DNA of 44,449 nt from Azospirillum agricola (GTDB lineage: Bacteria; Pseudomonadota; Alphaproteobacteria; Azospirillales; Azospirillaceae): the NCBI RefSeq assembly GCF_017876095.1, contig NZ_JAGINM010000039.1:1-44449 (forward strand). Reading direction: 5' to 3'. A program made the position numbers and the translations under genes. This document shows positions 24,776 through 33,390 of the stretch, piece after piece; the first letter of the stretch is position 1, and each line of letters begins with the position of its first letter. The notes below the pieces were generated by a model. It did no database searches. It had not been told where the DNA came from and worked only from the letters and a program-made list of their open reading frames with translations.

Positions 24776-25837
24776 TTACCGCGCGACGGTCCGGAACCGG
24801 AGTTGCATGCGGTGCTCGTACCGCCGACCGGGGTCGAGCCGGGCGGACGGGAAATGGGCGATGTTCGGCGTGCCGGGGAAACGCTGGGTCTCCAGCGCGA
24901 TTCCGGCGAAGGGGCGGTAAGGCCGGCCGCCTTTTCCAACGACACGGTCGCTGAGGTAGCCGCCGGTGTAGACCTGCAAGCCCGGCTGGTCGCTGGCGAG
25001 ATCCAGGCGGCGGCCCGACGCCGGATCCTCCAGCCAGGCCACCGGGCGCAGGTCCCCGGCCGGCCCGTCCAGGCACCAGTTGTGGTCGAAGCCGAACCCG
25101 CCCACCGCCGCCAGCGCATCCCCCAGCGGCGGGCCGTCGCGCAGGTCGAAGGGGGTGCCGTCCACCGGCCGCACCTCCCCGGTCGGGATGAGGTCGGCGC
25201 CGACCGGGGTGACGAAGCCGCCGCGCACCGCCAGCCGGTGGCCGCGCACATCGTCCACCGCATGGCCGGCCGCAGGACCCACCGCGGGACCGGCGAGGTT
25301 CCAATAGCTGTGGTGGACCAGATTGACCATTGTCGGCCGGTCGGTGGTCGCCGTCATCCGGATGTCCAGCACCCCGTCCCCGGTCAATTGGTAGCGGACG
25401 CTGGCCGTCAGCGCGCCAGGGTAGCCCTGGTCGCCGTCGGGCGAGCGCAGGGTGAAGGTGACCGCGTTCGCCGCCTCGTCCACCGCCGCGTCCCACAGCC
25501 GGCGGTCGAAACCGTCGCTGCCGCCATGCAGATGGTTGGGCGGCTCGTTGGCGGTCAGCCGGTGCCGGACGCCGTCCAGCGTGAAGGCCGCCCCGCCGAT
25601 CCGGTTGCCGTAGCGCCCGCAGGTCGCCCCAAAGTAGGCGTCGCTGTCCAGATAGCCGGCCAGCCGGTCGAAGCCGAGCACGACGTCCGCCGGCCGGCCA
25701 TCGCGATCGGGCATCAGGACGCGGACCAGCCGGGCGCCATGGGCGATCACCGTCGCCTCCAGCCCGCCGGCGGCGAGCCTGAAGCCCTCCACCGGCCGGC
25801 CGTCCAGCTCGTCGAAAGGAAAGGAGTCGATCGGCAT
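24776..25837 (-). CDS. galM: Aldose 1-epimerase (galactose mutarotase)
   Basis: This 353-residue mutarotase interconverts alpha and beta anomers of aldoses, here most likely galactose or arabinose entering the cytoplasm. Seen are GRYGNRIGGAAF, NHLHGG with His104, the catalytic His176 in NLVHHSYWNLAG, FDHNWCLDG, and the catalytic Glu316 in IALETQRFPGTPN. Start ATG 25837 overlaps the yjfF-type stop codon (TGATG), so galM is the last gene of the ytfQ-ytfR-ytfT-yjfF-galM operon. This placement fits anomer conversion after import of furanose or pyranose sugar. The frame extending upstream of 25837 is a shadow over the permease. Confidence 0.9.
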   Translation of the reverse strand: MPIDSFPFDELDGRPVEGFRLAAGGLEATVIAHGARLVRVLMPDRDGRPADVVLGFDRLAGYLDSDAYFGATCGRYGNRIGGAAFTLDGVRHRLTANEPPNHLHGGSDGFDRRLWDAAVDEAANAVTFTLRSPDGDQGYPGALTASVRYQLTGDGVLDIRMTATTDRPTMVNLVHHSYWNLAGPAVGPAAGHAVDDVRGHRLAVRGGFVTPVGADLIPTGEVRPVDGTPFDLRDGPPLGDALAAVGGFGFDHNWCLDGPAGDLRPVAWLEDPASGRRLDLASDQPGLQVYTGGYLSDRVVGKGGRPYRPFAGIALETQRFPGTPNIAHFPSARLDPGRRYEHRMQLRFRTVAR

Positions 25838-26814
25838 CAGGCCTCCGCCGGTTCGCCGCCACGGCCGGTCCAGGCCGCCAGCAGACCCTTTTGCAGCAGG
25901 ATGAAGACGAACAGCAAGGCGCCGATGGCGATCTTGGTCCACCAGCTGCTGAGCGTGCCGTCGAAGGTGATGTAGGTCTGGATCAGCCCCTGGATCAGCA
26001 CCCCCGCGAAGGTCCCCAGCACATAGCCGTAGCCGCCGGTCAACTGGGTGCCGCCGATCACCACCGCCGTGATGGTGTCCAGCTCCACCCCCGTCGCCGC
26101 CAGCGAATAGCCGGCGCCGGTGTAGAGCGAGAAGACGATGCCGGCCAGCCCGGCCAGCAGACCCGACAGCGTGTAGACCGCCACGGTGGTCCGCGCCACC
26201 GGCACCCCCATCAGCTCCGCCGACTGGCGGTTGCCGCCCAGCGCGTAGAGGTTGGCGCCGAACCGGGTCCAGTGCGCCAGCACCACCGCCAGCGCCAGCA
26301 CGCTCAGCAGGATCATCGCCGGCAGGCTCAGCTTGCCGCCGCCGTCGAACCGCCATGCGACGTCGTTCAAGTCACCGTAGAGCGGGTGGTTGATCGGCAG
26401 GGAGTCGGTGGTCAGGACGAAGGCCATGCCGCGGGCGACGAACATGCCGGCCAGCGTGACGATGAAGGGCGGCATCCGGAACACATGGATGATGGCGCCC
26501 ATCGCTGCCCCGAACAGCGCGGCGGCCAGCAGCGCCGCCGCGAAGGCGGCCGGCGGATCCCAGCCGCCCTGCTCGATCAGCACCGCCAGCAGCACGGTGG
26601 TGAAGCCGATCACCGCCCCGACCGACAGATCGATGCCGCCCGACAGGATGACGAAGGTCATGCCGATCGCGGTGATGCCGAGAAAGGCGTTGTCGGTCAG
26701 CAGGTTGCCCACCACCCGCAACGAGGCGAAGTTGGGGAACTGCATGGCGCACAGCAGGAAGCCGACCACCAGCACGGCGATGGTGACGACGAGGGGAAGG
26801 AAACGGTGGATCAT
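25837..26814 (-). CDS. yjfF: Sugar ABC transporter permease, YjfF-like (galactofuranose type)
   Basis: This 325-residue CUT2 permease begins MIHRFLPLVVTIAVLVVGFLLC and contains ITAIGMTFVILSGGIDLSVGAVIGFTT, MPPFIVTLAGMFVARGMAFV, ALGGNRQSAELMGVPV and AVVIGGTQLTGGYGYVLGT. The N-terminal pattern and SLPINHPLYGDL-like loop resemble E. coli YjfF, the second permease of the galactofuranose importer. It overlaps the ytfT stop by four bases (ATGA) and galM by one base. With YtfT it would form a heterodimeric channel powered by YtfR. Substrate assignment rests on similarity to the E. coli system; arabinofuranose or galactofuranose are both reasonable. Confidence 0.82.
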   Translation of the reverse strand: MIHRFLPLVVTIAVLVVGFLLCAMQFPNFASLRVVGNLLTDNAFLGITAIGMTFVILSGGIDLSVGAVIGFTTVLLAVLIEQGGWDPPAAFAAALLAAALFGAAMGAIIHVFRMPPFIVTLAGMFVARGMAFVLTTDSLPINHPLYGDLNDVAWRFDGGGKLSLPAMILLSVLALAVVLAHWTRFGANLYALGGNRQSAELMGVPVARTTVAVYTLSGLLAGLAGIVFSLYTGAGYSLAATGVELDTITAVVIGGTQLTGGYGYVLGTFAGVLIQGLIQTYITFDGTLSSWWTKIAIGALLFVFILLQKGLLAAWTGRGGEPAEA

Positions 26815-27893
26815 GGCTTCACGCTCCCGCTCTCGCGCTTGGCCGGCTGGATGGCCGGCTTGAGCGGCGCCGAAACCGGCCGGGCGCCCTTCGGCCGGGG
26901 CAGCAGCAGCGTCAGGACCGGCGACTGGAGCAGCAGCACGGCCAGCAGGACCGCCGCCTTGACGATCAGGTTGAACTCCGGCTTGAAGCCGCTCAGCAGG
27001 ATGCCGGTGTTCATCGCCTGGATGATCGCCGCCCCCACCACCGACAGCAGCAGCCCGAACCGCCCGCCGAGCAGCGAGGTGCCGCCGATCACCACCGCCA
27101 GGATGGCGTCCAGCTCCAGCCACAGGCCGGCGTTGTTGACGTCGGCGCCGCGGATGTCGGCGGTGACGATGACGCCCGCCACCGCGGCGCACAGGCCGCA
27201 CCAGACATAGACGGCGACCAGCACCACCGGCGTGTTGACGCCGGCCCCGGCGCTCGACAGCCGGTTGACGCCGACCGCCTCGATCATCAGCCCCAGCGCC
27301 GTCGCCCGCACCAGCAGCGCGGTGACGGCCAGCAGCGCGGCGGTGATGACGACCGGCATCGGCACGGTCAGGAACGACCCGCTGCCGATCGCCGCCAGAC
27401 CGGGGCTGACGAAGGTGACGATCTGCCCCTCGGTGATCAGCTGGGCGACGCCACGCCCGGCGACCATCAGGATCAGCGTGGCGATGATCGGCTGGATGCG
27501 CAGCAGCGCCACCAGCAGCCCGTTCCACAAGCCGCACAGCAGCCCGGCGCCGAGCGACGCCGCCAGCACCGCCGGCAGGCCCCAGCCGGCCTGGGTCATG
27601 GTGGCGGCGACCGCCCCGGCGATCGCCATCACGGCGCCGACCGACAGGTCGATGCCGCGGGTGGCGATGACCATGGTCATGCCGATGGCGAGCAGCGCCA
27701 CTGGGGCGCCACGGTTCAGCACGTCGATCAGGCTGCCGAACAGCCGGCCGTCCTGGAGACGGATGGAAAAAAAATCGGGGAACAGCAGCCAGTTGGCCAG
27801 CAGCACGGCGGCGAGCGCGCCGTATTGCGGCAGGCTGCGCAACAGACCGGTGCGCCGCAGGCCGGGCGGCGGGCCGGAAAGCGGCAGGGTCAT
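26811..27893 (-). CDS. ytfT: Sugar ABC transporter permease, YtfT-like
   Basis: This 360-residue inner-membrane permease of the CUT2 class has about nine to ten hydrophobic segments. Motifs include PDFFSIRLQDGRLFGSLIDVLNRG, LLAIGMTMVIATRGIDLSVGAVMAIAG, ATLILMVAGRGVAQLITEGQ and LAVVIGGTSLLGGRFGL. The wording DGRLFGSLIDVLNRGAP is characteristic of the YtfT group. A Pro/Lys-rich C-terminal tail of about 30 residues is probably cytoplasmic. It overlaps ytfR by four bases upstream and the yjfF-type gene by four bases downstream, so the three are translationally linked. Confidence 0.83.
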   Translation of the reverse strand: MTLPLSGPPPGLRRTGLLRSLPQYGALAAVLLANWLLFPDFFSIRLQDGRLFGSLIDVLNRGAPVALLAIGMTMVIATRGIDLSVGAVMAIAGAVAATMTQAGWGLPAVLAASLGAGLLCGLWNGLLVALLRIQPIIATLILMVAGRGVAQLITEGQIVTFVSPGLAAIGSGSFLTVPMPVVITAALLAVTALLVRATALGLMIEAVGVNRLSSAGAGVNTPVVLVAVYVWCGLCAAVAGVIVTADIRGADVNNAGLWLELDAILAVVIGGTSLLGGRFGLLLSVVGAAIIQAMNTGILLSGFKPEFNLIVKAAVLLAVLLLQSPVLTLLLPRPKGARPVSAPLKPAIQPAKRESGSVKP

Positions 27894-29458
27894 GCCAGCG
27901 CCCCTTCCGAGCCGGACGAAGCCGGCTCCGACGCGATGGCGGACACGATGCGGTCCACGGTGACCTCCCCTCCCCTCAATTCGGCGATGTGGCGGCGGTC
28001 GCGCAGCACCACGACCCGGCGGCTGTAGGCGACGATCTCCTCCAGCTCGGACGAGACGACCAGCAGGGCCATGCCGTCGGCGCACAGCCGTTCGATCAGG
28101 CGGATGATCTCGGCATGGGCGCCGACGTCGATGCCGCGCGTCGGCTCGTCCAGGATCAGCAGGCGCGGCTCGGTCGCCAGCCAGCGGGCCAGCAGCGCCT
28201 TCTGCTGGTTGCCGCCCGACAGGAGCTGGATCGGCCGTTCGGCGTCGGGCGTGCGGATGTCGAGCAGGCGGATGAAGCGGTCGGCGATCTCCTCCTGGCG
28301 GCGGCGCGGGATCGGCTTCAGCCAGCCCTGCCGCGCCTGGAGCGCCAGGATGATGTTCTCGCGCACCGACAGCTCGCCGACGATGCCCTCCTTCTTGCGG
28401 TCCTCCGGACAGAAGCCGAAGCCGAGCCGGATCGCCTCGCGCGGGCCGCGCAGCCGCACGGGCCGCCCGTCCACCGTGGCCTTACCCTGGTCGGCGCGGT
28501 CCATGCCGAAGACCAGCCGGACCGTCTCCGTCCGGCCGGAGCCGAGCAGACCGGCCAGCCCGACCACCTCGCCCGGATGGATGTCGAGGTCGAACGGCTC
28601 GACGCTGCGCGCCCTGCCGAAACCACGGAACCGGACCAGCGGCGGGCGGGCGTCGGTGTCGGCGTCATCGTGGGCGGCGGGATCGGCGGCGATGCGGTGC
28701 GCCGCCGCCTCCAGCTCCCGCCCCAGCATCATGGCGACCAGATCGAGGCGGGGCAGCTCGTCCGTCCGGCGCTCGCCGACCAGCCGGCCGTTGCGCAGCA
28801 CGGTGATGCGGTCGCACACCGCGTAGACCTGATCGAGGAAATGGGTGACGAAGACGATGCCGATGCCGCGCCCCTTCAGCGCGCGCAGGACGCCGAACAG
28901 CACCGCCACCTCCTGGGCGTCGAGGCTGGCGGTCGGCTCGTCCAGGATCAGCACCTTGGCCGACATGTCGACCGCACGGGCGATGGCGACGATCTGCTGG
29001 GTCGCCACCGAGAAGCGCCCGAGCGGCGCCGTCACCTCGACCGACAGGCCGAAGCCGGACAGCACCGCCCGCGCCCGCCGCCGCATCGCCCCGCGATCGA
29101 CCAGCCCGAAGCGCATCGGCTGGCGGCCCAGGAACAGGTTCTCCGCCACCGACAGGTTGGGCAGCAGGTTCACCTCCTGGTAGACGGTGCCGATGTGCAG
29201 GCGCTGCGCCTCCTCCACGCCGCGCGGCGCGATCTCCCGCCCCTCCAGCGCGACGGTGCCGGCGTCGCGCCGGTAGACGCCGGTCAGCGTCTTGATCAGC
29301 GTCGACTTGCCGGCGCCGTTCTCGCCGAGCAGCGCGTGGATCTCGCCATGGCGCAGCGTGAAATCGACGCCGTCGAGCGCCTGGACGCCGAGAAAGGCCT
29401 TGGACAGGCCGCGGATCGCCAGCAGCGGCGCGGACGGTTCGGGGATGTGCGGCGTCAT
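27890..29458 (-). CDS. ytfR: Sugar ABC transporter ATPase with two cassettes, YtfR-like
   Basis: This 522-residue double ABC protein energises the YtfT/YjfF permease pair. The first cassette has Walker A GENGAGKST, a degenerate signature (RFSVATQQIVAIARA) and Walker B VLILDEPTASLDAQE. The second has the altered P-loop GLLGSGRTE, CPEDRKKEGI, signature LSGGNQQKALLARWL and LILDEPTRGIDVGA. This first-intact, second-degenerate arrangement is usual for CUT2 sugar ATPases. It is separated from ytfQ by 81 bp holding a strong hairpin, so its expression may be lower than that of the binding protein. It overlaps ytfT by four bases. Confidence 0.88.
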   Translation of the reverse strand: MTPHIPEPSAPLLAIRGLSKAFLGVQALDGVDFTLRHGEIHALLGENGAGKSTLIKTLTGVYRRDAGTVALEGREIAPRGVEEAQRLHIGTVYQEVNLLPNLSVAENLFLGRQPMRFGLVDRGAMRRRARAVLSGFGLSVEVTAPLGRFSVATQQIVAIARAVDMSAKVLILDEPTASLDAQEVAVLFGVLRALKGRGIGIVFVTHFLDQVYAVCDRITVLRNGRLVGERRTDELPRLDLVAMMLGRELEAAAHRIAADPAAHDDADTDARPPLVRFRGFGRARSVEPFDLDIHPGEVVGLAGLLGSGRTETVRLVFGMDRADQGKATVDGRPVRLRGPREAIRLGFGFCPEDRKKEGIVGELSVRENIILALQARQGWLKPIPRRRQEEIADRFIRLLDIRTPDAERPIQLLSGGNQQKALLARWLATEPRLLILDEPTRGIDVGAHAEIIRLIERLCADGMALLVVSSELEEIVAYSRRVVVLRDRRHIAELRGGEVTVDRIVSAIASEPASSGSEGALA

Positions 29459-29489
29459 CGGAGCCTCGCCAGCAACACGTCGGCAAAGA

Positions 29490-29535
29490 GCGCCGGGGCC
29501 TGTGCCGGAGCAGCGTCCTACACAGGCCCCGGCGC
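29490..29535 (-). promoter_or_regulatory. 15-bp intercistronic hairpin between ytfQ and ytfR
   Basis: Left arm GCGCCGGGGCCTGTG (29490-29504) and right arm CACAGGCCCCGGCGC (29521-29535) are perfectly complementary with a 16-base loop. No T-run follows, so complete termination is unlikely. It begins five bases after the ytfQ stop codon. Such structures after binding-protein genes block 3' exonucleases and give more binding protein than permease. A partial terminator is the alternative. Confidence 0.75.
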
Positions 29536-29539
29536 CGGA

Positions 29540-30520
29540 TCAGTAGGCGTCCTTGCGGCGCTCGTACTCGGCCTTGGCGGTGTCGGGGGTGAACAGCGCC
29601 GACTCCGTCTTGATCCATTTCGGCGGCGCCTTGCCGTCCTTCTTGAAGGCGACCAGCGCGTCATAGGCCGGACCGGCCATGTTGGGGGTCAGCTCGACCG
29701 TCGCGTTGGCCTCGCCCTCCGCCATCGCCTTGAAGATGTCGGGGACGCCGTCGATCGAGACGACCAGGATGTCCTTGCCCGGCTTCAGCCCGGCTTCCTT
29801 GATCGCCTGGATGGCGCCGACCGCCATGTCGTCGTTGTGGGCGTAGACGGCGCAGATCCTCTTGCCGCCGTCCTCGGCCTTGATGAAGCTCTCCATCACC
29901 TCCTTGCCCTTGGCGCGGGTGAAATCGCCGGACTGGGTGCGGATGATCGTCATGCCGGGGGTCTTGGCGACGACCTCGTCGAAGCCCTTCTTGCGGTTGA
30001 TCGCCGGGGAGGATCCCACCGTGCCCTGCAACTCCACCACCGCGCATTTGCCGCCGGTCTGCTTGGCCAGCCATTCGCCGGCCACCCGGCCCTCGTGCAC
30101 CGTGTCGGAGGTGACGGCGGTCATGTAGAGGCTCTGGTCCTTGGTGTCGATCTGGCGGTCGAGCAGGACCACCGGAATCTTCGCCTCCTTGGCCTCCTTC
30201 AGCACCGCGTCCCAGCCGGTCGCCACCACCGGTGCTATGAAGATGGCGTCGACGCCCTGGGCGACGAAGGAGCGCACCGCCTTGATCTGGTTCTCCTGCT
30301 TCTGCTGGGCGTCGGAGATTTTCAGATCGATGCCGCGCTTCTGGGCTTCGGCCTTGGCCGTCTTGGTCTCGGCGGCGCGCCAGCCGGATTCGGAGCCGAT
30401 CTGCGAGAAGCCGACCACCAGCTTGCCGTCGGCGGCCTGGGCCGAACCCAGCCCGATGAGCAGGGCCGTCATGGCGGTGGCAGCGGTGGTGGTGGCGGAC
30501 GTCAGCCAATTCCTGGACAT
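29540..30520 (-). CDS. ytfQ: Sugar periplasmic binding protein, YtfQ-like (galactofuranose type)
   Basis: This 326-residue binding protein of the type I fold has a signal peptide ending at SAQAADG. The mature start KLVVGFSQIGSESGWRAAETKTAKAEA is the hallmark of YtfQ, followed by DLKISDAQQKQENQIKAVRSFV, DAIFIAPVVATGWDAVL, VVLLDRQIDT, CAVVELQGTVGSSPAINRKKGF and YAHNDDMAVGAIQAI. E. coli YtfQ binds galactofuranose (also arabinose, galactose). The ATG at 30520 has AGGGAG upstream. It is the first gene of the ytfQ-R-T-yjfF-galM operon. About 170 bp upstream lies a copy of the bipartite element shared with the arabinose operons, implying common sugar control. Confidence 0.88.
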   Translation of the reverse strand: MSRNWLTSATTTAATAMTALLIGLGSAQAADGKLVVGFSQIGSESGWRAAETKTAKAEAQKRGIDLKISDAQQKQENQIKAVRSFVAQGVDAIFIAPVVATGWDAVLKEAKEAKIPVVLLDRQIDTKDQSLYMTAVTSDTVHEGRVAGEWLAKQTGGKCAVVELQGTVGSSPAINRKKGFDEVVAKTPGMTIIRTQSGDFTRAKGKEVMESFIKAEDGGKRICAVYAHNDDMAVGAIQAIKEAGLKPGKDILVVSIDGVPDIFKAMAEGEANATVELTPNMAGPAYDALVAFKKDGKAPPKWIKTESALFTPDTAKAEYERRKDAY

Positions 30521-30679
30521 TCGTTTCACTCCCTGCGTTCTGTCGTGTTCTTGGAAACGGGGCGGATGAGGCTGCGGAACGGGAAGGCCGAACCGGCGCG
30601 ACAAGGCATCGCGGCGTTCCGCCGGATCTCAAATCGCCGGATTCCAAACTGTTCGTTACGCCCACTTTAGGTGTCTGAA

Positions 30680-30718
30680 ACCATAACTGTCCAATATGTT
30701 TATCCGCCAGTCCGATAC
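30680..30718 (-). promoter_or_regulatory. Shared bipartite element/promoter upstream of ytfQ
   Basis: On the minus strand GTATCG (30718-30713) is followed after exactly 16 bp by TATTGGAC (30696-30689), then AG, then TTATGG. The same layout occurs before the lactonase and chvE operons. TTGGAC could act as -35 with CTAAAG (30670-30665) 18 bp on as -10; alternatively TATGGT is the -10. It lies about 170 bp upstream of the ytfQ start. Confidence 0.6.
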
Positions 30719-30813
30719 GGAAACCGGCATGGGCGGAGGCGTCACGGAAAAGCACGGCCGGACGAGGTTACGACCGCCACCCTGCCACGCCCGACAGGCG
30801 CCACAAGCCGGCG

Positions 30814-32394
30814 TCACTCCCGGCCCGGCACGCCGTCGACGCGGCGCCACAGCCCCAGCGGGTTGCCGTCGCGCAGGGACTCGGGCAGCAGGTCGGCGGG
30901 CAGATCCTGGTAGCAGACCGGGCGCAGGAAGCGGCGGATCGCCAGCGTGCCGACCGAGGTCGAGCGGCTGTCCGACGTCGCCGGGAACGGGCCGCCATGC
31001 ACCATCGCGTCGCAGACCTCCACCCCGGTCGGCCAGCCGTTCGCCAGGATGCGGCCGGCCTTGCGCTCCAGCGTCGGGATCAGCGCGCCGACCGCCGCCG
31101 CGTCGGCCCCATCCATCTGCACGGTCGCGGTCAATTGGCCCTCCAGCCGCTCCGCCACCGCCCGCATCGTCGCCATGTCCGGGCAGCGGATCAACAGCGA
31201 GGCCGCTCCGAACACCTCCTCCTGCAAGCCCGCGTCCGCCAGGAACGCACGGGCCGTCGTGGCGAAGAGGGCCGCCCGGGCCCGGTTGGGGCCGGCACCG
31301 GCGATGCCGCGCGCCAGCGTCTCCACCGCCGCAGCACCGGTCAGCCGGGCGACTCCGGCGTCGTAGGCCGCGTGGATGCCCGGCGTCAGCATCGTCGCCG
31401 CCGCGCTGCCGCCGAGCGCCGCCACCGCCGCCGCCACGAAGCGGTCGAGGTCCGGTCCCTCCACCCCCAGCAGGATGCCGGGATTGGTGCAGAACTGCCC
31501 CGCTCCCATGGTCAGCGAGGCGACGAATTCCGCACCCAGCGCCTCGGCGCGGGCCGCCAGCGCCGCCGGCATCAGGAAGACCGGGTTGATGCTGCTCATC
31601 TCGGCGTAGACCGGAACCGGTTCCGGCCGTTTGGCCGCCACCTCCATCAGCGCCAGCCCACCCCGGCGCGAGCCGGTGAAGCCGACCGCCTTGATGCGCG
31701 GGTCGGCGACCAGCGCCGTGCCGATGGCGGTGCCGGCGCCGAACAGCAGGGAGAACACGCCCTCCGGCAGGCCGCAGGCCGCCACCGCCGCCTGGATGGC
31801 GCGGCCGACCAGCTCCGACGTGCCGGGATGGGCGGGGTGCGCCTTGACCACCACCGGGCAGCCGGCGGCGAACGCCGATGCGGTGTCGCCACCGGCGACC
31901 GAGAAGGCCAGCGGGAAGTTCGAGGCGCCGAACACCGCAACCGGCCCCAGGGCGATGTGACGCTGGCGCAGGTCGGCGCGGGGCATCGGCGCACGGTCGG
32001 GCAGCGCCGGGTCGATGCGGGCGTCGAGCCAGCTTCCCTCGCGCACCGTCCGGGCGAACAGGCGGAGCTGGCCGACGGTGCGGCCGCGCTCGCCCTCCAG
32101 CCTTGGGCGCGGCAGGCCGGTTTCGGCCATGGCGCGGGCGATCAGGTCGTCGCCGATGTCGAGGATGTTCCGGGCGACGGTCTCCAGGAAGGCCGCCCGC
32201 TGGTCCAGGCCGCTCTCGCGGAAGGCGTCGAAGGCTTGCCCGGCGAGCGCGCAGGCGCGCTCGACCTCGGCCACGCCGCCGCCACCGAAGCCGGGTTCCA
32301 GTTCCGCGCCGGTGGCCGGGTCGACGGCGTGGAAATCGCCGTCCCCGCCGCGGTGGCGCCGTGCGCCGATCAGCATCTCGCCGGTGATGGTCAT
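30814..32394 (-). CDS. 2-Ketoglutarate semialdehyde (2,5-dioxovalerate) dehydrogenase, long ALDH type
   Basis: This 526-residue aldehyde dehydrogenase should oxidise 2-ketoglutarate semialdehyde to 2-ketoglutarate, the last step of oxidative arabinose breakdown. Catalytic residues are Asn159 in FGASNFPLAF, Glu265 in VYAEMSSINPVF and Cys302 in GQFCTNPGILLG. GFTGSRRGG is the nucleotide loop. Length and motifs fit the long KGSADH group known from glucarate and hydroxyproline pathways. They do not fit the shorter (about 480 residues) AraE enzyme described with A. brasilense arabinose genes. The start at 32394 lies 41 bp after the AraD-type gene, in the order lactonase, dehydratase, dehydrogenase. 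Longer upstream frames are shadows. Confidence 0.88.
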   Translation of the reverse strand: MTITGEMLIGARRHRGGDGDFHAVDPATGAELEPGFGGGGVAEVERACALAGQAFDAFRESGLDQRAAFLETVARNILDIGDDLIARAMAETGLPRPRLEGERGRTVGQLRLFARTVREGSWLDARIDPALPDRAPMPRADLRQRHIALGPVAVFGASNFPLAFSVAGGDTASAFAAGCPVVVKAHPAHPGTSELVGRAIQAAVAACGLPEGVFSLLFGAGTAIGTALVADPRIKAVGFTGSRRGGLALMEVAAKRPEPVPVYAEMSSINPVFLMPAALAARAEALGAEFVASLTMGAGQFCTNPGILLGVEGPDLDRFVAAAVAALGGSAAATMLTPGIHAAYDAGVARLTGAAAVETLARGIAGAGPNRARAALFATTARAFLADAGLQEEVFGAASLLIRCPDMATMRAVAERLEGQLTATVQMDGADAAAVGALIPTLERKAGRILANGWPTGVEVCDAMVHGGPFPATSDSRSTSVGTLAIRRFLRPVCYQDLPADLLPESLRDGNPLGLWRRVDGVPGRE

Positions 32395-32435
32395 GGCAAC
32401 GTCCTGGATCGGGAGGGAGGCGGGCGGAGCGCCCT

Positions 32436-33362
32436 TCACCGTGCCCAGCGCAGGACCAGCGGGTCCAGGCGGCGGGCGGCGTCGAGCAGGCCGGCGCGGG
32501 CCGCCGGGTGCGGCGGGGGCATCGGGTGGCGCACCGCGTCCGACGCGATGACGCCGCCCTCCTTCATCAGCATCTTGGCGGTGGCGATGCCGGTCTGCCG
32601 GTTCTCGACATTGATCAGCGGCAGCCAGCGCCCGTAGGCCGCCACCGCCGCCTCGCGGTCGCCGGCCAGATAGGGGTCGATGATCTGGCGGATGCCGTCG
32701 GGGTAGCCGCCGCCGGTCATGGCGCCGGTGGCGCCGGCGTCGAGATCGGCCAGCAGGGTGATGGCCTCCTCGCCGTCCCACGGCCCCTCGATGGCGTCGC
32801 CGCCCAGCTCGATCAGCGCGCGCAGCTTGGCGGCGGCCTGCGGCACCTCGATCTTGAAGTAGGAGACGTTGGCGATCTCGCGCGCCATGCGGGCCAGCAA
32901 CTGGGCGGACAGCGCGGTGCCGCTGACGGGAGCGTCCTGGATCATGATCGGGATGCCGATGGCGTCGGACACCCGCTGGAAGAACTCCACGATGCCGGGC
33001 TCGGCCACGCGGATGGTGGCGCCGTGGTAGGGCGGCATGACCATCACCATGGCGGCGCCGAGATCCTGGGCGCGCCGGCTGCGCTCGGCGCAGGCCCGGG
33101 TGCTGAAATGGGTGGTGGTGACGATGACCGGGACGCGCCCCGCGACGTGGCCGAGGATGGTCTCCATCAGCACCGTGCGCTCGTCGTCGGTCAGCACGAA
33201 CTGCTCGGAGAAGTTGGCGAGGATGCACAGGCCGGTGGAGCCGGCGTCGATCATGAAATCGACGCAGCGCTTCTGCCCGGCGAGGTCCAGCTCCCCCGTC
33301 CCGGTGAAGATCGTCGGCACGACGGGGAAGACGCCGCGGTAGGGTCGGGTGGTCGCCGGCAT
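32436..33362 (-). CDS. araD: L-2-keto-3-deoxyarabonate dehydratase (AraD, DapA family)
   Basis: This 308-residue member of the dihydrodipicolinate synthase/N-acetylneuraminate lyase family forms a Schiff base with its keto acid. Lys170 in VSYFKIE is the expected catalytic lysine. In the Azospirillum arabinose route this enzyme dehydrates 2-keto-3-deoxyarabonate to 2-ketoglutarate semialdehyde rather than cleaving it. Other seen parts are GVFPVVPTIFTGTGELDL, GLCILANFSEQFVLTDDER, and MVMPPYHGATIRV. The close functional neighbours support dehydratase rather than aldolase activity: lactonase 28 bp upstream, semialdehyde dehydrogenase 41 bp downstream. The start ATG at 33362 has GAGAGGACGTG upstream. 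Confidence 0.88.
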   Translation of the reverse strand: MPATTRPYRGVFPVVPTIFTGTGELDLAGQKRCVDFMIDAGSTGLCILANFSEQFVLTDDERTVLMETILGHVAGRVPVIVTTTHFSTRACAERSRRAQDLGAAMVMVMPPYHGATIRVAEPGIVEFFQRVSDAIGIPIMIQDAPVSGTALSAQLLARMAREIANVSYFKIEVPQAAAKLRALIELGGDAIEGPWDGEEAITLLADLDAGATGAMTGGGYPDGIRQIIDPYLAGDREAAVAAYGRWLPLINVENRQTGIATAKMLMKEGGVIASDAVRHPMPPPHPAARAGLLDAARRLDPLVLRWAR

Positions 33363-33390
33363 GGCAATCACGTCCTCTCTCGGAAGGATG

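Noticed and set aside
27989..30670. Plus-strand open frame of nearly 900 codons opposite ytfR and ytfQ
   Set aside because: Same shadow effect; the minus strand encodes an ABC ATPase and a binding protein with complete motifs.
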